Assembly: GCA_027532555.1 (NCBI GenBank)
Contig: JAPZTJ010000023.1
Coordinates: forward strand, 1-64,000
Direction of reading: 5' to 3'
Source of the DNA: Aquidulcibacter sp.
GTDB taxonomy: Bacteria > Pseudomonadota > Alphaproteobacteria > Caulobacterales > Aquidulcibacteraceae
DNA length: 64,000 nt
A model generated the notes under the pieces. The model did not search any database, had not been told where the DNA came from, and saw only the letters and a program-made list of their open reading frames with translations. The translations under genes and the position numbers were made by a program. This document shows positions 49,921 to 58,978 of this stretch, in pieces (positions within the stretch are counted from its first letter, which is position 1; every line of letters starts with the position of its first letter).

Positions 49921-51639
49921 ATGACAACTTTGACTTTCGCTTTGAGCGACTTGCCAGATTGCGCCATTCTTGCCAGCAAAAATGGCCGCGTTTTAGAAGC
50001 TAATGACTTGGCTTTGCAACGATTTGGCGAGCAAGTGGCCATGGGTGCCTTCGCACCTTGGTATGAAGCCCGATTTGGCTGGATGATCCAAGAGCGCGAA
50101 GATGGCAGTCAATTGGGCTTGTTCCGCCCTGATGCCGACGAAACGGCGCGCGGCAAGACCATGTTGTTTGCCACCCTCAGCCACGAAATCCGCACGCCAT
50201 TGAACGGGATTTTGGGCATGGCGGGTTTGTTGGGCATGAGTGAACTGACCAGCGCCCAGCGCTCTTGGCTTGGCGCGGTTACCGATTCTGGCCAACATCT
50301 GTTGGCACTGCTCAATGATATTCTCGATTATGCCAAGCTGGAAAGCGGCAAGATTGAGCTAGAGACCATGGTCTTCAATCCAGCGAAAACGCTGCAATCG
50401 GTCGCCGAACTCTGCTCGCCTCGGGCGCATGAAAAGGCCCTTGAGATTGTGCTGGTTGTTGCCCCAAATGTACCCATTGAAGTGGCCGGCGATGATGGTC
50501 GCTTGCGCCAGATCATTTTGAACTTGGCCTCAAACGCCGTGAAATTCACCCAAGAAGGTGGCGTTTTGCTGCGCTTGGAAGCCACGGGCGTGAACCGTCT
50601 GCGCTTTAGCGTGGAAGATACCGGCATTGGCATTCCTGTCGACAAGATGGAACGCGTCTTTGAAGAATTCCTACAAGCCGACTCGTCGCATTCACGGCGC
50701 TTTGGCGGCACGGGCCTAGGCCTTGCCATTGTGAAGAAGCTGACCACGGCTTTGGGCGGCACGGTTAGTTTGAAGAACCGCGAAGGCGGCGGCAGTGTGT
50801 TCTTGATTGATATTCCCTTTGAAACAGTCACCCATGCCCACGCCCCCAGCCAGCGCCTGACGGGGAAAACCATCGCAATCCATAGCCAGTCCACGCTCTT
50901 GGTCGAAGCCCTTACTTTGGCGCTGGAAGATGAGGGCGCACGCGTCAAGCAAGTGACAACCCCGCGCCAAGCCAAAGAGGCCAGTGTGATCCTTCTCGAT
51001 CACCATACCGATACTGTGCACGCAGCCCCTTGGCTCAAATGCGCCAGCCCGGTTGTCGCGCTGATTCCACAAGAGCGCCGCGACTTGATTGACGATTACC
51101 GCGCCAAAGGTGCGATCGGTTACTTGATTAAGCCCCTGCGCATCGCGTCCTTGATCGAGCGTGTGGCATTGGCCGCAGGGGAAGGCGCGGATACACGTCC
51201 TGTGGTCGCCAATGACGAGCGCGCTGATACGACGCCTCTGGCGATTGGGTTGCGCGTCCTCTTGGCCGAAGACAATCCAATCAATGCGCTCCTTGCGAAA
51301 TCGCTTCTAGTCCGCAACGGCTGCCATGTCGTCGCCGTTGGCAATGGGGCAGAAGCTTTTGCGGCCTTACAAGAAGCGCCTTATGATCTCGTCCTAATGG
51401 ACGTGCACATGCCAGTGATGGACGGGTTTGAAGCCACCCGCGCCATCCGCGCCTTAGGTGGCCGCTTCTTGGAGACACCCATCATCGCATTGACGGCGGC
51501 GGCCATGGAAGAAGACCGTCGTGCCTGCAAAAATGCCGGTATGAACGACTTCATCACCAAGCCACTCGACCCAGCTATGTTATCGTCTGTATTAGAGCGC
51601 TGGACGAATGCCACCAGACAGGCCACTTTCGCTGCCTGA
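49921..51639 (+). CDS. Hybrid sensor histidine kinase
   Basis: A 572-residue soluble hybrid kinase. The N-terminus (about 1-75) resembles a shortened PAS-type sensor (LPDCAILASKNGRVLEANDLALQRFG). The HisKA His is in FATLSHEIRTPLNGILGM, and the ATPase boxes follow (ILNLASNAVKFT, VEDTGIGIPVDKMERVFEEF, RRFGGTGLGLAIVKKL). Residues about 318-400 look like a degenerate receiver with no phosphoacceptor Asp motif. The last 120 form a full receiver (LLAEDNPINALLAKSLL, LVLMDVHMPVMDGFEA, DFITKPLD). No membrane helix is seen. The partner regulator is not adjacent. Confidence 0.93.
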   Translation: MTTLTFALSDLPDCAILASKNGRVLEANDLALQRFGEQVAMGAFAPWYEARFGWMIQEREDGSQLGLFRPDADETARGKTMLFATLSHEIRTPLNGILGMAGLLGMSELTSAQRSWLGAVTDSGQHLLALLNDILDYAKLESGKIELETMVFNPAKTLQSVAELCSPRAHEKALEIVLVVAPNVPIEVAGDDGRLRQIILNLASNAVKFTQEGGVLLRLEATGVNRLRFSVEDTGIGIPVDKMERVFEEFLQADSSHSRRFGGTGLGLAIVKKLTTALGGTVSLKNREGGGSVFLIDIPFETVTHAHAPSQRLTGKTIAIHSQSTLLVEALTLALEDEGARVKQVTTPRQAKEASVILLDHHTDTVHAAPWLKCASPVVALIPQERRDLIDDYRAKGAIGYLIKPLRIASLIERVALAAGEGADTRPVVANDERADTTPLAIGLRVLLAEDNPINALLAKSLLVRNGCHVVAVGNGAEAFAALQEAPYDLVLMDVHMPVMDGFEATRAIRALGGRFLETPIIALTAAAMEEDRRACKNAGMNDFITKPLDPAMLSSVLERWTNATRQATFAA

Positions 51640-51683
51640 TTAGGGACCGCTTTTTTGAGGTCCTGATCCTTGTGAGGACCTTC

Positions 51684-53480
51684 ATGGCTGGCAAATCCGC
51701 GAACGAACCGGAATTAGAACTTGGTGCCGACGATAAAGTAGGCGTTGGGGCCTTTTTTGAACGGCCTTCACTGGTCATGTTTGGCTTGGGCTTTGCCGCC
51801 GGCATGCCCAATCAATTGGCGGGCATCGCCCTATTCATCTGGCTGCGCGAAGCCGGGGCTTCATTGGCTCTGATCGGATTGATGGGGCTCGCCACTCTAA
51901 CCTATGCGCTAAAGTTTCTGTGGGCACCCTTGGTCGACCGGGTCGCGATCCCTGTTTTGGATAAGGCTTTAGGCCGCCGCCGGGCTTGGATGCTGTTAAC
52001 CCAAGCCATTGTCATTGTCGGGCTGTTGTTGATGGCAATGAATGACCCTGCGCTGGCTTTCACAAAAGAAGGCGATGCCACTGCTGCCTTTATCCCCTTT
52101 GCGGCCTTTGCCGTGCTGATTGCTTTAGCGGGGGCCACGCAAGATATTGCGATTGATGCATGGCGCATTGAAGTGGCCCGTGATGCTAACCGCTTGGGCG
52201 TTTTAACCGCAACCTATCAATGGGGCTATCGGGTCGCGATTCTGTTGGCCGGGGCACTACCGTTGTTTGTCGCCCAAGCCCTGAATGGCGACCAATATGG
52301 CTGGCTTGGCTGGGCCGCTGCCTATGCCGCGATGGCGGGCTTCATGGGTTTGGCGATCATCTCAACGCTCTTGGCCCCGCGTGAGACCACAGCCCCAGCG
52401 CCCCGATGGGTCGCCCCCGCCGATGTGCCTGATCGGGGCGTGGTCGATTATTTGGAATGGGTCGGCCGCATTGCCCTGATGGTGCTGGCCGCATGTGTGC
52501 TAGCAGTGGGGTTGGCTGGCAAGGCAGAGCCCTTGGCGTGGTTGGTCGGTGACCTTTATGGCGGCACAAAAGCCATGAGCGAGGCGCTGGCTGCGAGGCC
52601 TTGGGGTGTTTGGCAGCAGGTAGGCTATGCACTGATCGGCCTTAGTCTCGTGGTGGTGGCTTGCCTACAAATCCCACGCCTAAAAACCCGCCCCGGTGCC
52701 TATTTCAAGGCAGCCTTGGCAGACCCATTGGCGGACTTCTTCAGCCGCTACAAGGACTTAGCCAGCCTGATCTTGGTGTTCATCTGCGTCTATCGGATAG
52801 CAGACTTCGTCCTAAATCTGACCTCAACCATGTATTTGGATGCAGGCTTCTCGAAGGACTCCATTGCGGTTGCGCAAAAATTCTTTGGCGCAGCCATGAG
52901 TGCGATTGGAGCAGGCTTAAGCGGTTGGCTGGTCTTAAAGTTTGGTCTTTTCCGTTGCCTCGTCATTGGGGCCTTTTTACAGCCTTTGTCGAACTTGGCG
53001 TTCATCGCGATTACGCTGACCGGCCCCAATATTCCTGCACTTTATGTCGCGATTGGCATCGATAATTTGTCGGGCATGTTCGCGGGCACGTGCCTGATCA
53101 TGTACATGTCGATGCTGACGAAGGAAGGCTTTACAGCGACGCAATATGCGGTGTTCTCCTCACTCTATGCCCTGCCTGGCAAGATCATCACCGCGCTTTC
53201 CGGCCGTGTGATCGAAGGTGCAGCCAAGGCGTCAGAGACAGGCTGGTTGGCCGCCATGAAGCCTTGGTTCAACCATTTACCAGCCGAAGCCTTTGCCGCG
53301 GGTGGGGCAAAGCTTGGCGTATCAGGTCAAGCGCTTGCTGCCGGTTACACCGCCTTCTTCTTCTACACATCCTTGATCGGGATTTTCGGCATCATCATGG
53401 CTTTAGTCATCTCCCGCGGTCCAGCCCGGGAAATTCTGGAGCGCGAAAAGCGGGAGGAAGCCGAGGCCAAGGGTGCTTAG
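51684..53480 (+). CDS. AmpG-like MFS permease
   Basis: A 598-residue major-facilitator protein of the AmpG (muropeptide permease) group with about 12-14 membrane helices. Family features are GFAAGMPNQLAGIALFIWLREAGASLALIGLMGLATLTYALKFLWAPLVDR, then GRRRAWMLLTQ, and ATQDIAIDAWRIE, a close match to AmpG. The C-terminal half has LTSTMYLDAGFSKDSIAV. It would import anhydromuropeptides for wall recycling; the family also moves other solutes. The ATG at 51684 has GAGGA. Its stop overlaps a convergent kinase stop by 4 bases. Confidence 0.88.
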   Translation: MAGKSANEPELELGADDKVGVGAFFERPSLVMFGLGFAAGMPNQLAGIALFIWLREAGASLALIGLMGLATLTYALKFLWAPLVDRVAIPVLDKALGRRRAWMLLTQAIVIVGLLLMAMNDPALAFTKEGDATAAFIPFAAFAVLIALAGATQDIAIDAWRIEVARDANRLGVLTATYQWGYRVAILLAGALPLFVAQALNGDQYGWLGWAAAYAAMAGFMGLAIISTLLAPRETTAPAPRWVAPADVPDRGVVDYLEWVGRIALMVLAACVLAVGLAGKAEPLAWLVGDLYGGTKAMSEALAARPWGVWQQVGYALIGLSLVVVACLQIPRLKTRPGAYFKAALADPLADFFSRYKDLASLILVFICVYRIADFVLNLTSTMYLDAGFSKDSIAVAQKFFGAAMSAIGAGLSGWLVLKFGLFRCLVIGAFLQPLSNLAFIAITLTGPNIPALYVAIGIDNLSGMFAGTCLIMYMSMLTKEGFTATQYAVFSSLYALPGKIITALSGRVIEGAAKASETGWLAAMKPWFNHLPAEAFAAGGAKLGVSGQALAAGYTAFFFYTSLIGIFGIIMALVISRGPAREILEREKREEAEAKGA

Positions 53481-54937
53481 GCAGCACTCTCCGAAGGATC
53501 GGCCTTTTGCGCCGATATTTGCACGATGAAGTCGGTGCCCGACGGCCCTGTCGCACCTAAGACAATGTCGCCGCCGTTTAAGCGGGCTAGCTCGCGCGCA
53601 ATAGCAAGGCCAAGCCCTGTCCCACCTGCTAGCCCGCTACCAGCAAATGGCATGAACAAATTGTCCTGCACGCGTTTAGGCAGACCGGGCCCTGAATCGA
53701 TGACATGTAGGTCAATACGGTCGCCTTCGACGGTTGCATGGGCATGGATCGAGCCAGGCTTGCCGGATTGAGCGATCGCTTGGGCCGCATTGCGGATCAA
53801 ATTGGTCAAGATGCGGTGGAAATGATCAGCGTCCATTTCCACTTCAAGGTCATTGGGAACTTGATGATCCCAAGGCACGGTTAGGCCTGCCAAAGCTTCT
53901 TCTGCCGCGTCATCCAACGCATCAGACAGATAGAAGAGCTCAGTTTCAGGCGGGCGCTCTTGCGCTTTTCCAAACGCCAACGTGGACTGCGCTAAGTTGA
54001 CCGCCCGCTGCAACGCCCGTTCAAGCCGGGGCGCGGTCGCCCGCACAACCGGATCATCTACCGAGGCTAAACGCTCACTCACCAATTGGGCAGCACCCAA
54101 TGAATGCCGCAGATCGTGGGAGATTTTGGAGACAGCAAGCCCCAATTGCGCCAAGCGATCCTTCTGAATGAAGGCCTGCCGCACGGTGTCTTGCATAGAA
54201 GAAAAGGCAACTTCGGCTTGGCCAATTTCGTCGGAGCGCCCGGAAGGCACAAGCGCCCGGCTCGCATCGGTTGGTGCGGTGCTGAAGCGGGTAATCGCGC
54301 GCGTCAAACGCCGCATCGGCCGCACGAACCCATCGGCCAAGGCAGCATAAATAAGCGCCCCAATGGTCAAGGATAGAGCCAGCGACGCTAACAATACCTG
54401 CCACGTCGACCGCATAAGCGACTCCTTTAGAGGTGCTTCTGCGACAATGACTTCAAGCTTGATGGCCGCATTGGTCTGTGGCCGCCCAACGATCCTTAGG
54501 TATCGGCCTTCAGGCGCTGCATAGGCTTCCAACACGCCTGAGAGCGATCGGCCGATGGTCTGGGCTTCTGGATCAATGTCAATGATCGTGCCTTGCGGCG
54601 GGGTGCCCATGACAAGCAGACGGAGATCATTCTGAATAATCGTCACCGACTGGATTTCGGCTGCGCGCACCAGCTCAGACGTGCGGCCCCCCATCAGACC
54701 ATCGCTATCCGGCGCGGTTCCGGCCAAAGCGACAATCTCGGCTGTATTGAGACGACTTACGATCCATTCGTCGCGCAGGCTCGCCATGGTTGGCAGGAAG
54801 AACAAGGCTTCTGTCAACAGGATAAAGCCCGCGCCAATGGTCAAGAGCCGCGCGGTCAAGCCATCTTTGAGCTTAAACTCGGGGGGACTCGTCGACGTGG
54901 TCGCCTCAAGGCTATCGGTTGGCACGTTTAAGGTCAC
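53477..54937 (-). CDS. Membrane sensor histidine kinase
   Basis: About 486 residues. A first membrane helix (LLTIGAGFILLTEALFFLP) precedes a periplasmic sensor of roughly 130 residues, then a second helix (WQVLLASLALSLTIGALIYAAL), HAMP (VRPMRRLTRAITRFS), HisKA with the His in SKISHDLRHSLGAAQLV, and the ATPase (NLIRNAAQAIAQS, VIDSGPGLP, GGTGLGLAIARELARLNGG). The N-terminus is uncertain: GTG 54937 and TTG 55027 are both possible and no ATG is in frame before the first helix. It shares a 90-200-base divergent region with the TonB receptor. No response regulator is adjacent. Confidence 0.9.
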   Translation of the reverse strand: MTLNVPTDSLEATTSTSPPEFKLKDGLTARLLTIGAGFILLTEALFFLPTMASLRDEWIVSRLNTAEIVALAGTAPDSDGLMGGRTSELVRAAEIQSVTIIQNDLRLLVMGTPPQGTIIDIDPEAQTIGRSLSGVLEAYAAPEGRYLRIVGRPQTNAAIKLEVIVAEAPLKESLMRSTWQVLLASLALSLTIGALIYAALADGFVRPMRRLTRAITRFSTAPTDASRALVPSGRSDEIGQAEVAFSSMQDTVRQAFIQKDRLAQLGLAVSKISHDLRHSLGAAQLVSERLASVDDPVVRATAPRLERALQRAVNLAQSTLAFGKAQERPPETELFYLSDALDDAAEEALAGLTVPWDHQVPNDLEVEMDADHFHRILTNLIRNAAQAIAQSGKPGSIHAHATVEGDRIDLHVIDSGPGLPKRVQDNLFMPFAGSGLAGGTGLGLAIARELARLNGGDIVLGATGPSGTDFIVQISAQKADPSESAA

Positions 54938-55125
54938 TTGTGTCGCACGCTCATGTTCAAAAAGGCTTCCTGTGACCAAAATGGTAAAGCACCAAAGGCG
55001 GCACGCTCCCGTTAAATGTGGGATCAAAGAGCACTTGTCACCTCCTTATCTTGCCTCTGTTCATAGCGAGGAACCCCTGAAAAAGCCAGTGATGACTGTA
55101 ATTTACGATTTTGCCTACTTGTTTT

Positions 55126-55169
55126 TGCAAATCATTCGCAATATGAAACTAAGAATGAGTATCATTAAA
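55126..55169 (+). promoter_or_regulatory. Two Fur-like boxes at the TonB receptor start
   Basis: Box 1 is TGCAAATCATTCGCA (55127-55141), a near-perfect 7-1-7 palindrome of the alphaproteobacterial type. Box 2, around AATGAGTATCATT (55154-55166), matches 13 of 19 positions of the classical Fur box GATAATGATAATCATTATC. Box 2 overlaps the first codons. Iron repression of the receptor is the natural reading. Confidence 0.6.
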
Positions 55170-57341
55170 AACAAGACAACCCGCCCGCCTTCCTCCCTCA
55201 CAGTTGCTTTGTGTCTGGGGGGCCTAGTCGCCCTTACCCCGGCCCTAGCATCGGCCGAAGAGAGTGCGCCGGTGGAGACCATTATTGTCATTGGGCAGAA
55301 AGATGGGCTTCGGACCATTCCTGGCTCTGGTGCGACGATTGAGCAGGCAGATCTGGTGCGCGCACGAGTCCTGTACGTCAATGAAGCGCTGCGCCAAGTA
55401 CCTGGCGTCTTTGCACGTGATGAAGAAGGCCTGGGCCTGCGCCCCAATATTGGTATTCGTGGCCTATCCCCGACGCGCTCGTCCAAAGTCTTGCTGCTGG
55501 AAGATGGCCTGCCGCTGAGCTTTGCGCCCTATGGCGATAACGCCACCTATTATCACCCACCCATCCGCCGCTATAGCCGGATCGAAATCCTCAAAGGCGC
55601 AAGCCAAATCCGCTTTGGCCCTAACACCGTTGGCGGGGTCATCAATTATGTGACCCCGCCTGCGCCTGAAGCCTTTGAAGGCCAAGCGACGTGGGCCGCA
55701 GGCTCTGATAGCTATTTAGAAGCAGACCTCAATCTCGGTGGACCGATTGCAGGTATGCGCGCCCTCCTTCATGCGAACGCTACCCAATCCGATGGCGTGC
55801 GGGACAATCAATCACTTAAAATCAATGACCTGTATCTGAAGCTCGAAAAAAGCTTTGGCGAGCATCATGATTTGACCTTGCGCGTGAGCCGCTATGGCGA
55901 AGATAGCCAAGTCACTTATTCGGGCCTCACCCAAGCAGAGTATCTGGCTAATCGCCGCCAGAATGCCTTTGTGAATGACGGATTTGAGGCCGTCCGCGTG
56001 GGGGCCTCCCTCTTGTGGGCTTGGTCGATCAATGACACGACCACCTTGAAGACCTCGGCCTCTTATTCGTGGTTTGATCGCGATTGGTGGCGGCAATCTT
56101 CAAACTCTGCCCAACGCCCGAATGATGCGTCGGACCCAACTTGCGCAAGCATGGCCAACCTCTTGACCACCTGCGGCAATGAAGGCCGCCTGCGCAAATA
56201 TCACACCTATGGCCTCGAAAGCCGTTTGAGCAAAACCGGCGAAGTGGGTGCTATTAAGTTTGAGAGCGAATATGGTATCCGCTACAGTGATGAGCGGCAA
56301 AACCGCCTGCAAATCAACTCCGACACCCCAACCGGCCGCACGCCGGGCACCAGCGTGAACGCGGGCGTGCGTGAAAATAATCTGCGCTATCTGCAAGCGT
56401 GGTCAGGCTTTGCCACCACCAAGGCGAGCATCGGGCCTTGGACGATCTCGCCAGGCCTGCGCTATGAGCATATTGATCTTCAAAGGCTCAATCGTCTTAA
56501 TCCGGCAAGCCCCGTGCGCGGTAAGGATCAAATCCAAGAATGGATTCCAGGGCTTGGCACCTCCTACAAGATCGGCCCGCGATTTGCGGCCTATATCGGC
56601 GTCCATAAAGGCTTCTCGCCGCCGCGCGTGGAAGATGCGATCAACAACACGACAGGGTCCTCGATCAATCTAGGCCCAGAGACCAGCACCAATTGGGAAG
56701 CGGGCGTGCGTGGCGACATCACCAAAGGCGTGGCCGTCGATGTGACCTGGTTCCGCATGGATTTTGACAATCAGATCGTGCCAAGCTCGGTCGCAGGCGG
56801 AGCGGGTGCCACGCTGACAAGCGCGGGCGAAACCCTGCACCAAGGCTTTGAGGCCTCACTGCGCGGCTCTCTCGCCGATATGGGTCTGATGACGACCGGC
56901 AATGACCTGTTCTTCCGTGCCGCCCTGACGCATGTAGCCGACGCCAGCTATGTCGGCACGCGCTTTTCGGGCGTCTCGGGCAATAGTACACGCTCGGTCA
57001 GCGGCAACCGCCTGCCGTATGCACCAGAATGGCTGATCAATGCTGCCATCGGTTATCGATTGGGCAAGATGGGTGAGTTTCAAGTCGAATATGTCCGCAC
57101 CGACGAGATGTTCACCGACGACCTCAATACGGTCACCCCGACTGCAGACGGTCAACGCGGCTTGATCAAGGCCGCCGACATCTGGAACTTAACGCTGAAC
57201 ATCCATCCCGAAAACTGGCCGCTGGGTGCCTATATCGCCGTCAAAAATGCTGGTGACACCCGCACCATCGTCGACCGCTCCCGCGGCATCCTGCCCGGCG
57301 CGCCACGGCAGGTGCAGTTTGGTCTGACGAAGGCGTTTTAG
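55143..57341 (+). CDS. TonB-dependent siderophore-type receptor
   Basis: About 732 residues. A signal peptide (SLTVALCLGGLVALTPALASA) is followed by VETIIVIGQKDG (TonB-box region), the plug (YVNEALRQVPGVFARDEEGLGLRPNIGIRGLSPTRSSKVLLLEDGLPLSFAPYGDNATYYHPPIRRYSRIEILKGASQIRFGPNTVGGVINYVTPP) and a 22-strand barrel ending in FGLTKAF. The plug resembles the FecA-like group (ferric dicitrate and related chelates). ATG 55143 or 55155 may be the start; both lie by the Fur boxes. No anti-sigma or ECF gene is adjacent, so FecIR-type control is not indicated. Confidence 0.92.
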   Translation: MKLRMSIIKNKTTRPPSSLTVALCLGGLVALTPALASAEESAPVETIIVIGQKDGLRTIPGSGATIEQADLVRARVLYVNEALRQVPGVFARDEEGLGLRPNIGIRGLSPTRSSKVLLLEDGLPLSFAPYGDNATYYHPPIRRYSRIEILKGASQIRFGPNTVGGVINYVTPPAPEAFEGQATWAAGSDSYLEADLNLGGPIAGMRALLHANATQSDGVRDNQSLKINDLYLKLEKSFGEHHDLTLRVSRYGEDSQVTYSGLTQAEYLANRRQNAFVNDGFEAVRVGASLLWAWSINDTTTLKTSASYSWFDRDWWRQSSNSAQRPNDASDPTCASMANLLTTCGNEGRLRKYHTYGLESRLSKTGEVGAIKFESEYGIRYSDERQNRLQINSDTPTGRTPGTSVNAGVRENNLRYLQAWSGFATTKASIGPWTISPGLRYEHIDLQRLNRLNPASPVRGKDQIQEWIPGLGTSYKIGPRFAAYIGVHKGFSPPRVEDAINNTTGSSINLGPETSTNWEAGVRGDITKGVAVDVTWFRMDFDNQIVPSSVAGGAGATLTSAGETLHQGFEASLRGSLADMGLMTTGNDLFFRAALTHVADASYVGTRFSGVSGNSTRSVSGNRLPYAPEWLINAAIGYRLGKMGEFQVEYVRTDEMFTDDLNTVTPTADGQRGLIKAADIWNLTLNIHPENWPLGAYIAVKNAGDTRTIVDRSRGILPGAPRQVQFGLTKAF

Positions 57342-57388
57342 GGGGCTGTCAACAGCTCAAGCGCGCTCCAAAGCGAAATTGATCCCCC

Positions 57389-58012
57389 CTACTCCCGCTC
57401 TAAAGCACCCTTTCCGCGCAAGATTTTGGGTCGAAACTTAGCTATCCGTGCTTGGCGGGTGGTGGGGTTTTGAGTGGAATTGAGGGCGATGGCATAGCTG
57501 CGTTGTCGCCCCGGGGTCAGATCGTTAAAGGCTTGCGCTAGCTCCCGATCAGCATCGAGCGCCTCGATTAGTTCGTCAGGCAAGTCGAATTCTACTTGGG
57601 TTCTGACGGGCTTAAGGCCTGCCCGGGCATAGCCAATCGCCTCAGCCAAATAGGCTTTCAGCGTGGGGGCTAAGGCCTGAAATTGCGCCACATCTTTAAA
57701 CCGCACGAGGTCAGCCGCCTGGGTGTTAGGGCCAGCGCGCTCTAGGATTTGCTCTGGGTCTTTTAGAAGGGCGGCATTACAAAAGGTCAGTACATAGCAA
57801 TCGCGATGCGCACCTAAGAGCGCGATATTGCGATCCCCCTCTTGATAACAGGGGTGGCCCCACTTCACCGTTTCGGTTAGGCCCGCCTCTAAACACAGCT
57901 GACGAAGCGCGGCGAGCCCTTGGCTCCACAGATGGACCGAACAGTCTGGCGTCTCAAATCGTCCACAACGACCACATCCCTTAGTGAAATAATCGTCGCT
58001 GTGGGTAATCAT
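57389..58012 (-). CDS. YdeI/OmpD-associated family protein
   Basis: A 207-residue cytoplasmic protein of the YdeI family. The N-terminal domain (ALRQLCLEAGLTETVKWGHPCYQEGDRNIALLGAHRDCYVLTFCNAALL) is a DUF1801-like fold, and the C-terminal half (QVEFDLPDELIEALDADRELAQAFNDLTPGRQRSYAIALNSTQNPTTRQARIAKFRPKILRGKG) carries the OmpD-associated domain with its LTPGRQRSY motif. The molecular role is unknown. It is downstream of fabI by 18 bases, so it may be co-transcribed, though a functional tie is not evident. Confidence 0.87.
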   Translation of the reverse strand: MITHSDDYFTKGCGRCGRFETPDCSVHLWSQGLAALRQLCLEAGLTETVKWGHPCYQEGDRNIALLGAHRDCYVLTFCNAALLKDPEQILERAGPNTQAADLVRFKDVAQFQALAPTLKAYLAEAIGYARAGLKPVRTQVEFDLPDELIEALDADRELAQAFNDLTPGRQRSYAIALNSTQNPTTRQARIAKFRPKILRGKGALERE

Positions 58013-58029
58013 GGATCACACCAGCCTGC

Positions 58030-58857
58030 TTAGCCTTCGTTCAAACCATCCGGCACGCCGACGACGTGGAAGCCTGCGTCGACATGGATTACTTCGGCGG
58101 TAGTGGAGCGGCCGATGTCAGACAAGAGCCACAATGCACAGCCTGCGATGCCTTCCATGCTGGTGTCTTCCTTCATCAAGGACCACTCGCGGCCGGTATT
58201 GACGAGGCCACGACCGCCTTGGATGCCAGCTAGGGCCAAGGTGCGCATCGGCCCGGCGCTGATGGCGTTGACGCGAATGCCGCTAGGGCCCAAGTCGCGG
58301 GCGATGTAGCGGGTGGCGGCTTCCAGCGCTGCCTTGGCGACGCCCATTACATTGTAAGATGGCAAAACGCGCTCTGCCCCCAGATAGGACAAAGTGATCA
58401 TCGAGCCGCCAGGCGACATCAAGGGTGCCGCGCGTTTCGCACAAGCCACCCAGGAGAAGGCCGAAATATCCATGGTGCGGAGGAAGTTCTCACGCGTGGT
58501 ATTTTCCACAAACGAGCCTTTGAGCTCATTCTTGTCGGAGAAAGCGATAGCGTGCACCAAGAAGTCTAGACCGCCCCATTTTTCCTTGATAGCGGCAAAA
58601 ACCGTGTCCAAAGCTGCATCATCGGTGACATCGCAAGGCAGGATCAAGTCAGAGCCAACGCTTTCAGCCAAAGGCCGCATGCGCTTCTCCAACGCTTCAC
58701 CTTGATAGGTAAAGGCCAATTCGGCACCTTGGGCGGCCAATTGGCTCGCAATGCCCCATGCGATCGACTTGTCATTGGCCACGCCCATAATCAGGCCGCG
58801 CTTGCCCTTCATCAGGGTTCCGGTTGGATAGCCAGTTTCTTTCGTTTCGCTGCTCAT
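58030..58857 (-). CDS. fabI: Enoyl-ACP reductase, NADH-dependent
   Basis: A 275-residue FabI, the last step of each fatty-acid elongation round and the usual triclosan target. The SDR-like nucleotide motif is GKRGLIMGVANDKSIAWGIA, the AIAFSDKNELKG segment binds substrate, and the catalytic pair is in SYNVMGVAKAALEA (Tyr and Lys six residues apart). TRYIARDLGPSGIRVNAISAGPMRTLALAGI is the conserved C-terminal block. The ATG at 58857 has AGGAG; an earlier in-frame start is rejected. A palindrome lies 30 bases upstream. Confidence 0.96.
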   Translation of the reverse strand: MSSETKETGYPTGTLMKGKRGLIMGVANDKSIAWGIASQLAAQGAELAFTYQGEALEKRMRPLAESVGSDLILPCDVTDDAALDTVFAAIKEKWGGLDFLVHAIAFSDKNELKGSFVENTTRENFLRTMDISAFSWVACAKRAAPLMSPGGSMITLSYLGAERVLPSYNVMGVAKAALEAATRYIARDLGPSGIRVNAISAGPMRTLALAGIQGGRGLVNTGREWSLMKEDTSMEGIAGCALWLLSDIGRSTTAEVIHVDAGFHVVGVPDGLNEG

Positions 58858-58886
58858 GAGAGCTCCTACCGCTGACACTACTTCCA

Positions 58887-58907
58887 ATCATGTGGGTTTC
58901 ACATGAT
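58887..58907. promoter_or_regulatory. Palindrome ATCATGTG-N5-CACATGAT upstream of fabI
   Basis: Perfect eight-base inverted repeat, 30 bases before the fabI start on the minus strand and 72 bases past the ChrR-like stop. There is no T-tract, so an operator is likelier than a terminator. It is unlike the E. coli FabR or FadR sites I know. Confidence 0.4.
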
Positions 58908-58978
58908 GCTTCAGGCTTCATTGCCCTGTCCGAGGCAAGGGTCAAGAGGCACGTGCGGCGTGGCGGGTTAGGATTGGC

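Noticed and set aside
54681-55142. Upstream extension of the siderophore-type receptor
   Set aside because: It is antisense to the kinase gene and precedes the Fur boxes; the signal peptide starts just after 55143.
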